DNA of 11,868 bases. Origin: Bacillota bacterium (GTDB lineage: Bacteria; Bacillota; Clostridia; Oscillospirales; Oscillospiraceae). Of the stretch, positions 1 to 5,250 are shown piece after piece. The DNA lies in the NCBI GenBank assembly GCA_017861415.1, contig JAGFXS010000022.1, forward strand, positions 1 through 11,868, read 5' to 3'. Every line of letters begins with the position of its first letter. Position 1 is the stretch's first letter. The translations under genes were made by a program, and so were the position numbers. Below the pieces are notes generated by a model. The model was not told the origin of the DNA and did not search any database. It saw only the letters and a list, made by a program, of their open reading frames with translations.

Positions 1-715
1 CGGAGCCGTTGGCGATCACCATGTCGCAGCCCGACTCCATGCAGATCTGGGCAGCCTCCAGCTTGGTGGACATGCCGCCGGTGCCAAACTCGTTGGTAGA
101 ACCCCCGGCAGAGGCAAAAAGAGCGGGAGTCAGTTCGTGAATCTCCCGAATGAGCTGGGCGTTCGGGTCCGTGTGGGGGTCCGCGGTGTACAGACCGTCG
201 ATATCCGACAGGAGGATGAGGAGATCGGCCTGAATACTCTTAGACACGATGGCGGCCAAGGTATCGTTATCGCCAATGCCAAGCTCCTCGGTAGCCACGG
301 TGTCGTTTTCGTTGATGATGGGAAGAACCCGCAGAGTGAGAAGACGGCGTATGGTGTTTTGAAAGTTTAAGTACCGGGTGTCATCCTCCACGTCCGCGCC
401 GGTCAGGAGGATCTGAGCCACGGTGTGGTTGTACTCAGAAAAGAGCTTATCGTAAGTGTACATCAGCTCACACTGGCCCACGGCGGCCACGGCCTGCTTG
501 GTGGGGATATCCTCGGGGCGTGTGGTCATGGAGAGCTTACCGACCCCCATGGCGATGGCACCAGAGGAGACCAATACCACCTCGTTGCCGGCGTTTTTTA
601 AGTCGCTGAGAATCCGGCAGAGTTCCTCCATCCGGCGGATGTTGAGTAGGCCGGAGGGGTGGGTGAGGGTAGAGGATCCCACTTTTATCACAATGCGCTT
701 ACCGCAGCCGTTCAT
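1..715 (-). CDS. proB: Glutamate 5-kinase, partial (C-terminus beyond window)
   Basis: Catalyses ATP-dependent phosphorylation of L-glutamate to glutamate 5-phosphate, the first and feedback-regulated step of proline synthesis, in the cytosol. I translated 238 codons without a stop; the 3' end lies left of base 1. The amino-acid-kinase fold is plain: KVGSST at residues 11-16, VSSGAIAMG at 48-56, NEND at 135-138, GDNDTL at 148-153, SDIDGLY at 170-176 and GTGGMSTK at 211-218, all in the usual order. The start is the ATG at 715-713 (MNGCGKRIVIKVG), preceded on the minus strand by AAGGAGG with 7 nt between it and the ATG. The gene has its own promoter at 762-790 and follows a terminated thiolase gene, so it begins a new transcript. 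proA is the expected next gene to the left but is not visible. Whether a C-terminal PUA domain exists cannot be seen. Confidence 0.96.
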   Translation of the reverse strand, partial: MNGCGKRIVIKVGSSTLTHPSGLLNIRRMEELCRILSDLKNAGNEVVLVSSGAIAMGVGKLSMTTRPEDIPTKQAVAAVGQCELMYTYDKLFSEYNHTVAQILLTGADVEDDTRYLNFQNTIRRLLTLRVLPIINENDTVATEELGIGDNDTLAAIVSKSIQADLLILLSDIDGLYTADPHTDPNAQLIREIHELTPALFASAGGSTNEFGTGGMSTKLEAAQICMESGCDMVIANGS

Positions 716-761
716 GCTGATTGCCTCCTTCTGGATCAATAACCATGTTGATACAAACTCA

Positions 762-790
762 AGTATACTGCATCCTCCTTTGGGTGTCAA
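762..790 (-). promoter_or_regulatory. Sigma-A promoter of proB
   Basis: Read on the minus strand, TTGACA (790-785) and TATACT (767-762) are separated by exactly 17 bp. The -35 box is perfect and the -10 matches 5 of 6. It sits about 47 bp upstream of the proB ATG, downstream of the thiolase terminator, and gives proB independent transcription. The rest of the 716-837 gap shows no obvious regulatory RNA. Confidence 0.8.
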
Positions 791-837
791 TGGAACCGGA
801 GGGGCAAGGTTGCGGCAATTTGACGTGTTTCGGGGCG

Positions 838-870
838 AAAAAACAGCGCCCCTCCGGAGAGGGACGCTGT
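838..870 (-). terminator. Intrinsic terminator of the thiolase gene
   Basis: On the minus strand a 12-bp stem, ACAGCGTCCCTC / GAGGGGCGCTGT (one G.U pair), closes a 4-nt loop and runs into a T tract (843-838). It begins 19 bp past the thiolase stop and separates that gene from proB. Confidence 0.92.
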
Positions 871-889
871 GTAGATGGCAGGGGTAAAA

Positions 890-2095
890 TTAGAAATCCA
901 TGCTGAAGATGCCAGCCATTGCGGGGCCTGCGCCCACGCACATGGAAGCGCCGCCCAGCTTGTGGCCTTCGCGCTTCATCTCGTGGAGGAGGGAGACAAC
1001 CACACGCAGACCGGTGCAGCCGATGGGGTGACCCAGGGAGATGCCGGAACCGTTGCGGTTCACATTGTTCATGTCCAGCTCCATGCCGGCGTCTTCCTTG
1101 AGCATACGGCCTGCGCCCAGGAACTGAGCGGCAAATGCCTCATTGATCTCCCAGTACTCGATGTCCTTGAAGTCGACACCTGCGCCCTTGAGAGCCTTGG
1201 GAATAGCCTTTGCGGGGCCAACGCCCATGATACGGGGCGCTACGCCTGCGGAGCAGATGTGCAGAACCTTAGCCAGGGGCTTGATGCCAAGCTCCTTGGC
1301 CTTCTCAGCGGACATGACGATCACAGCGGAGGCTGCGTCGTTGACGCCGGAAGCGTTGGCAGCGGTGACTACGCCGCCGTCCTTGAAAGCGGGCTTCATC
1401 TTGGCCAGAGTTTCCATGGTGCAGTTGCGGATGGGGTGCTCGTCGGTCTCAATGGCCACATCGCCCTTCTTGGACTTCACCACCACGGGGACGATTTCTT
1501 CCTTGAACTTGCCGGCGTCAATGGCGGCAATGGCGCGGTTGTGGCTCATGACAGCCAGCTCGTCGCACTCCTGGCGGGTGATGCCGTACATTTCAGCAAC
1601 GTTCTCAGCGGTGACGCCCATGTGGCCGGGGGTCAGCTCGTCGATGAGGGCGTCGTGGGTCATGGAGTCGAAGATCTTGGCGTCGTTCATGCGGTAGCCG
1701 CCACGAGCCTTAGCAAGAAGGTAAGGGGCATTGGTCATGCTCTCTACGCCCACGACCAAAGCGATGTCGGTCTTGCCCATCATGATGTGATCGGAAGCGA
1801 TCTCCAAAGCGCGCATGCTGGAGGCACAGTTCTGGTTCACGGTAACACCGGTGGCGTGGTCGCCAAAGCCCAGACGGTGACCCACCTGCATGGCGGGCAG
1901 AGAACCCTGCATAGCGGCGAGAACCTCGCCCATGATAATTTCGTCGATGATCTGGGGGTCTACACCGGCGCGCTTGATGGCTTCGCTACCTGCGGTAATG
2001 GCAAGATCGCGGGCGGAAATATCCTTAAACTGACCGGACATCTTGCCGATGGGGGTACGGCAAGCACTGACGATAACTACTTCTCTGGGATTCAT
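890..2095 (-). CDS. thlA: Acetyl-CoA C-acetyltransferase (thiolase)
   Basis: A cytosolic thiolase that condenses two acetyl-CoA to acetoacetyl-CoA (or cleaves the reverse), the entry step to butyrate, ketone or related fermentative routes. At 401 aa it has the normal length for the family. The acyl-accepting cysteine is C90 in NQNCASSMR. NEAFAA, GHPIGCTG (H356) and SMCVGAG (C386) supply the other active-site elements. The final motif is CVGAGPA rather than the usual CxGGGxG, but the first and third glycines (G388, G390) are kept. The start is the ATG at 2095-2093 because AGGAGGAATTCGAGT lies just before it; an in-frame ATG 14 codons upstream has no ribosome site. The gene stands alone between its own strong promoter and terminator, with no crotonase or hydroxybutyryl-CoA dehydrogenase next to it. 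The family is certain; chain-length preference cannot be read from sequence, so the symbol is provisional. Confidence 0.94.
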   Translation of the reverse strand: MNPREVVIVSACRTPIGKMSGQFKDISARDLAITAGSEAIKRAGVDPQIIDEIIMGEVLAAMQGSLPAMQVGHRLGFGDHATGVTVNQNCASSMRALEIASDHIMMGKTDIALVVGVESMTNAPYLLAKARGGYRMNDAKIFDSMTHDALIDELTPGHMGVTAENVAEMYGITRQECDELAVMSHNRAIAAIDAGKFKEEIVPVVVKSKKGDVAIETDEHPIRNCTMETLAKMKPAFKDGGVVTAANASGVNDAASAVIVMSAEKAKELGIKPLAKVLHICSAGVAPRIMGVGPAKAIPKALKGAGVDFKDIEYWEINEAFAAQFLGAGRMLKEDAGMELDMNNVNRNGSGISLGHPIGCTGLRVVVSLLHEMKREGHKLGGASMCVGAGPAMAGIFSMDF

Positions 2096-2181
2096 ACTCG
2101 AATTCCTCCTGTAAAACGTGAAATGTATGTCCTGCAACCAATTATGCCTTACGTTAAAGTATGCATAAACATATGTAAATT

Positions 2182-2209
2182 ATTATACACCACTTCGGTT
2201 TGATGTCAA
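2182..2209 (-). promoter_or_regulatory. Strong sigma-A promoter of the thiolase gene
   Basis: On the minus strand a perfect TTGACA (2209-2204) and a perfect TATAAT (2187-2182) are 16 bp apart. The expected 5' leader is about 80 nt, A/T-rich, and ends in AGGAGG. Both boxes at consensus suggest high constitutive expression, in keeping with a central fermentative enzyme. It is divergent from the ABC-F promoter: the two -35 boxes are 32 bp apart. Confidence 0.88.
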
Positions 2210-2241
2210 GATGCTACTGGGGCCAAAGCCGTCTCTCTCCC

Positions 2242-2270
2242 TTGACAAATCGCCAGCGTGCCACTATAAT
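2242..2270 (+). promoter_or_regulatory. Consensus sigma-A promoter of the ABC-F gene
   Basis: TTGACA (2242-2247), 17 bp, TATAAT (2265-2270): exact consensus in both boxes with ideal spacing. Transcription should start near 2276-2278, about 250 nt before the ABC-F ATG. A promoter this strong, in front of a gene whose product is usually needed only under drug stress, fits control after initiation by the attenuator downstream. Confidence 0.9.
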
Positions 2271-2303
2271 GGACTGTAACAAATAAGGATGGGAGCTGGG
2301 AGG

Positions 2304-2324
2304 ATGCGTCATACTTCTTGCTGA
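2304..2324 (+). CDS. Six-residue leader peptide MRHTSC of the ABC-F attenuator
   Basis: ATG CGT CAT ACT TCT TGC TGA encodes MRHTSC and begins about 27 nt into the predicted transcript. A GGGAG Shine-Dalgarno (2291-2295) lies 8 nt upstream, and a second purine-rich GGGAGG directly abuts the ATG. An in-frame ATG at 2289 would give an 11-residue form but has a poorly placed ribosome site. The last codons and stop overlap segment 1 of the attenuator (2314-2321), so a ribosome held here would mask that segment. Short upstream peptides are an established control element for ABC-F and erm resistance genes. That this one is translated is inferred from position, ribosome site and overlap with the RNA switch; there is no direct evidence. 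Confidence 0.6.
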   Translation: MRHTSC

Positions 2325-2507
2325 TTAAAAAGCGGTGTTGGTAGCAGATAGGGGGAGACTCTGTCTGTTTAAGTCCTGCGCCGGGCAAGAAGGTGAACAT
2401 CCAGCTTAATCTCGTCCTGCTAATAGAGTAGCACCCCCGCGACTATCGCGTGGGTGGCTCTCCTTGTGTCGGGCTGCGGGAATTCACCTTCTGCAGTCTG
2501 ATTTTTT
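2314..2507 (+). promoter_or_regulatory. Ribosome-mediated transcription attenuator (leader RNA)
   Basis: Three mutually exclusive helices can be paired by hand. Segment 1 (2314-2321, CTTCTTGC) is a perfect 8-bp complement of segment 2 (2385-2392, GCAAGAAG). Segment 2, extended to 2397, pairs over 10 continuous bp with segment 3 (AGAAGGTGAA 2388-2397 with TTCACCTTCT 2483-2492) and gains two more G-C pairs past a bulged A. Segment 3 is also part of the loop and 3' arm of a terminator (2470-2500) followed by U6. So 1:2 pairing allows termination, whereas a ribosome covering segment 1 frees segment 2 to form the antiterminator. A separate imperfect GC-rich hairpin (about 2423-2463, core CACCCCCGCGA / TCGCGTGGGTG) sits between segments 2 and 3 and shortens the distance. 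The whole 2271-2529 gap is thereby explained as regulatory leader. Confidence 0.8.
2470..2507 (+). terminator. Attenuator terminator ahead of the ABC-F gene
   Basis: CGGGCTGCGGGA (2470-2481) pairs with TTCTGCAGTCTG (2489-2500) over 12 bp, four of them G.U, around a 7-nt loop. One A and six T residues (2502-2507) follow. It lies 22 bp before the ABC-F ATG, so it must be overridden for expression. The G.U-rich stem is of moderate strength, as suits a conditional terminator. Confidence 0.75.
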
Positions 2508-2529
2508 ATGCGCTGTAAGGAGGGCTTTT

Positions 2530-4026
2530 ATGTCTATCATTCAGGTTTCGGACCTCACCTTTTCCTATGACGGGAGCTATGTGCCTATTTTTGAAAAGGT
2601 CAACTTCCACATGGATACCGCCTGGCGGCTGGGGCTTATCGGTCGCAACGGACGGGGGAAGACTACCCTGCTTCGACTGCTCTTAGGTGAGCTGCCCTAT
2701 GAGGGGTGTATCGTTTCGTCAGTTCCCTTCATCTATTTCCCCTATCCGGTGAAAGACCCCGGGCAGTCTGCGGGAGCACTGCTGGAGCGCCTCTGTCCTG
2801 GCGTGGCGGACTGGGAGATTCTCAGAGAGCTTGGACTTTTGCGGGTGGAAGAGGGGGTTCTGGAGCGCCCCTTTGAGGAACTCTCCAGTGGGGAGCAGAC
2901 CAAGGTGCTGCTGGCATCCATGTTTTTGGGGGAGGAGCGATTTCTCCTTCTTGACGAACCAACCAACCATCTGGACGCTGACGCCCGGGATGCCGTAGCG
3001 GACTATTTAAGACGGAAAAAGGGTTTCATACTGGTCTCCCATGACCGGGCCCTGCTGGATGGCTGCACCGACCATACCCTGTCCATCAACAAAGCGGATA
3101 TTGAGGTGCGGAAGGGAAACTATTCTACCTGGCGGGAAGCCCGGGATCGACAGGATCAATATGAGCTGGCGGAACAGGATAAGCTCCGGGGAGAGGTGAA
3201 GCGGTTAGAGGCGGCTGGGCGGCGAAATGAGAGTTGGTCAGACCGGCTGGAGGCCACCAAGTACGGCAGCCGAAACAGCGGTATCCGGCCCGACCGGGGC
3301 TACATTGGCCACAAATCGGCTAAAATGATGAAGCGTGCAAAGGTCATTGAAAACCGCCAGCAAAAAGCTCTGGAGGAGGCAGCGAGTCTGGTAAAGAATT
3401 GGGAACGGGAGGAACCCTTGAAGCTCCACCCGCTAACCCACCACGCCAAGACTCTGCTAGAGCTGCGCCAGGTGACCATCGACTATGCCGGTGTACCCGT
3501 CTGCGGCCCTCTGGACCTCTCCATCCATGGCGGGGACCGCATTGCCTTGCTGGGGAAAAACGGCAGCGGCAAATCCAGTCTGCTCAAACTAATTCAAGGG
3601 GAGCCCCTTGGACATCGCGGTATGATGGAAACCGCCGGTGGGCTGATTCTCTCCTACGTCCCCCAGGATAGCCGTCACCTCTGCGGTTCCCTCCGGGGCT
3701 ATGCCCGGGAACAGGAGGTAGAAGAGACCTTGTTTTTCACCATCCTGCGGAAACTAGGCTTTCGCCGGGAACATCTGGAGCAGGAGCTATCCGACCTCAG
3801 TGATGGACAGAAGAAGAAAGTCCTCATCGCCAGAAGCCTGTGCCAGAGCGCGCACCTCTATCTCTGGGATGAACCCTTAAACTTCATGGACATCCCTTCA
3901 AGACTGCAAATCGAGGCGCTCATCTTAGCGCATAAGCCCACCCTGCTCTTTGTGGAGCATGACGTTGCCTTCTGTTTGGCAATCGCCACAAAACAGGTGC
4001 GGTTGGACGGGCCACAAGACGCATGA
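2530..4026 (+). CDS. ABC-F ribosome-protection ATPase, Lsa/CplR type
   Basis: A soluble twin-ATPase of the ABC-F family. Lsa/CplR-type members bind the ribosomal E site and displace lincosamides, pleuromutilins and streptogramin A from the peptidyl-transferase centre. The protein is 498 aa and has no membrane segments. NBD1: Walker A GRNGRGKT 38-45, signature LSSGEQ 118-123, Walker B LLLDEPTNHLD 139-149 with catalytic E143, H-switch SHDR 170-173. The charged linker and P-site-tRNA interaction region spans about 200-300 (EWS/KYG/MKR elements as in Lsa). NBD2: GKNGSGKS 342-349, LSDGQ 423-427, WDEPLNFMD 446-454 with E448, EHD 476-478. The DEPLN(F/Y)xD variant in NBD2, the opening FSYD..MDT.W+LGLIGRNGRGKTTLLRLL and the length match Lsa(A)-like proteins. 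The ATG at 2530 follows TAAGGAGGGC; an upstream in-frame ATG at 2464 lies inside the leader hairpin and is rejected. Expression is likely drug-inducible. The drug profile is inferred from family resemblance only. Confidence 0.93.
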   Translation: MSIIQVSDLTFSYDGSYVPIFEKVNFHMDTAWRLGLIGRNGRGKTTLLRLLLGELPYEGCIVSSVPFIYFPYPVKDPGQSAGALLERLCPGVADWEILRELGLLRVEEGVLERPFEELSSGEQTKVLLASMFLGEERFLLLDEPTNHLDADARDAVADYLRRKKGFILVSHDRALLDGCTDHTLSINKADIEVRKGNYSTWREARDRQDQYELAEQDKLRGEVKRLEAAGRRNESWSDRLEATKYGSRNSGIRPDRGYIGHKSAKMMKRAKVIENRQQKALEEAASLVKNWEREEPLKLHPLTHHAKTLLELRQVTIDYAGVPVCGPLDLSIHGGDRIALLGKNGSGKSSLLKLIQGEPLGHRGMMETAGGLILSYVPQDSRHLCGSLRGYAREQEVEETLFFTILRKLGFRREHLEQELSDLSDGQKKKVLIARSLCQSAHLYLWDEPLNFMDIPSRLQIEALILAHKPTLLFVEHDVAFCLAIATKQVRLDGPQDA

Positions 4027-4034
4027 AACCTCCC

Positions 4035-4112
4035 TGGGGGCAATAAAGTAGTAAAAGGTCCGGCGCGCCACCTCATGTTTGCCGTCAGGCCCGTCCATGG
4101 AGCCCCCATTTT
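4035..4112 (+). terminator. Weak long-loop inverted repeat, possible ABC-F terminator
   Basis: TGGGGGC (4035-4041) and GCCCCCA (4102-4108) are perfect 7-bp complements, and TTTT follows at 4109-4112. The 60-nt loop is unusually large and contains a GGCGCGCC palindrome. It could end the ABC-F transcript or only weaken read-through into the next gene, whose ribosome site begins 5 bp later. No separate promoter for that gene was seen. Confidence 0.3.
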
Positions 4113-4130
4113 CATCAGGAGGTGCAGGAT

Positions 4131-5111
4131 ATGTGGCAGCAAGGCAGCGGAGGGATAGAGGCAATGTGCGGGGACCAACCATCGGCCCCCCGGGGGGATG
4201 CTGTTTATTACGCAGGACGAAGGATCAGTCGCAGGGTGCTGCTGCGGCAAAAGGAGGACTGCGCCAGGGCTCTGGTGCGCTGGGGTGTGTCTGCCGGCGA
4301 GGCAGTGCTTTTGTGCACCGATTCTACGCCAGAGCGTCTTTCCATCCTTTTGGCTCTTTGGAAGCTGGGAGCGGTCCCCCATCTGCTGAATCCCGATCGC
4401 ACGCCCGGAGAGCTGGGGAAGGCCATCCGTCGCTCGGGTGCACGGCTGCTGCTGATATCCGATGGGCATCTGTCATCGTTGGAGACAGTTCTGGAAGGGG
4501 CTGACCTGCTTCAAGTGGTGGTGATCCCCAAGGCGGGGTTTATGTCCCGGCGCGCCCGGCGGCATCTGCCTCCCCATTCTCCATCAGAGGCGGAAGCTCT
4601 GCCGTTTAAGGACTTTCTCGCCTCCGGCCGCAGAATTCCCGCCGCACCGGGCGTGATTCTCTCCCACGATGATCTGGCGGCGGTGGTGTGGCAGGGGCTT
4701 GAGTATGACGAGGAATGTCGTTTCACCCACGGGGAGCTTGCCGCCCTGACGAAGATCTGGGAAGGAGCCCTTGCGCCCCGGAAGGGGGCCTTTTTCGGAA
4801 TGCTGCCTACCTGTAGCCTTTCGGGGTTGCCGCCCATGCTGGCTGCCCTGCGATTGGGAGTCCCAGTGCTGTTGGAGCCGGACCACTCCCTCGATGCCAT
4901 CGCCCTCACCATGCTGCGAGAGCGGCCTCCCTGGGGGCTGATCACGCCGGCACTGTGGAGAGGCCTGTGGGAGCAGCCCCGCATTCACAAGGCAGATCTC
5001 GGTTTTTTAGAAAAACTCTGGGTGGCGGTGTCCGAGGAAACTACGACACATGGGGAAGAGATGCCGATGGATGTGTTTTTTCCTTGCTCCATGGAAATAA
5101 TTATAGTATAA
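4131..5111 (+). CDS. Truncated AMP-binding (adenylate-forming) protein, probably degenerate
   Basis: Resembles the N-terminal part of acyl-CoA synthetase/NRPS-type adenylating enzymes, which activate carboxylates with ATP. The N-terminal subdomain is recognisable at residues 23-110 (DAVYYAGRRISRRVL, then PERLSILLALWKLGAVPHLLNP). GVILSHDDL (174-182) matches the segment after the P-loop, and 219-280 follows the core strand pattern (GMLPTCSLSGLPPMLAALRLG, PWGLITPALWRGL). The P-loop itself, normally TSGTTGxPKG, reads ASGRRIPAAPG at 164-174, without the Ser/Thr-rich turn or the lysine. The YGxTE motif and the whole C-terminal lid are absent: the protein ends at 326 aa against about 500. The ATG at 4131 is preferred over a GTG at 4122 because AGGAGG (4117-4122) is 8 nt upstream. 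It lies 104 bp after the ABC-F gene and may be cotranscribed. It may be a decaying pseudogene or a repurposed non-catalytic protein. Confidence 0.7.
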   Translation: MWQQGSGGIEAMCGDQPSAPRGDAVYYAGRRISRRVLLRQKEDCARALVRWGVSAGEAVLLCTDSTPERLSILLALWKLGAVPHLLNPDRTPGELGKAIRRSGARLLLISDGHLSSLETVLEGADLLQVVVIPKAGFMSRRARRHLPPHSPSEAEALPFKDFLASGRRIPAAPGVILSHDDLAAVVWQGLEYDEECRFTHGELAALTKIWEGALAPRKGAFFGMLPTCSLSGLPPMLAALRLGVPVLLEPDHSLDAIALTMLRERPPWGLITPALWRGLWEQPRIHKADLGFLEKLWVAVSEETTTHGEEMPMDVFFPCSMEIIIV

Positions 5112-5112
5112 T
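5084..5112 (+). promoter_or_regulatory. Probable promoter of prfC
   Basis: TTGCTC (5084-5089), 17 bp, TATAAT (5107-5112). The -10 is perfect and the -35 keeps only TTG. The -10 box contains the TAA stop of the preceding AMP-binding gene. The predicted 5' leader runs about 130 nt to the TTG start. It contains a small hairpin, ATTCCT-GAAA-AGGAAT (5137-5152), and no other structure that I could support. Confidence 0.6.
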
Positions 5113-5250
5113 GTTCTCAATATGCCCTCACGCTGCATTCCTGAAAAGGAATCATGTGTGACCATCGGATTACCCTGGTCGCTACGGGGCGGCTGGGGTA
5201 TCCTGATGCAAACAGATCGTTTGATTCTGACTCCAAAGGAGGAGTACCCT

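Noticed and set aside
2096..2137. Upstream ATG adding 14 residues to the thiolase
   Set aside because: It lies within the 5' leader; AGGAGG is positioned for the ATG at 2095 and thiolases normally begin there.
875..2203. A 442-codon plus-strand open frame across the thiolase gene
   Set aside because: It is the antisense of a well-supported thiolase, has Ala/Gly/His-rich low-information sequence, no ribosome site and no family features.
2385..2500. A metabolite riboswitch upstream of the ABC-F gene
   Set aside because: No conserved aptamer core is recognisable, and the pairings are fully explained by a leader-peptide attenuator.
5122..5250. N-terminal extension of RF3 from ATG 5122 or ATG 5206
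   Set aside because: The extra residues are not RF3-like and neither ATG has a ribosome site; AAAGGAGG serves the TTG at 5251.
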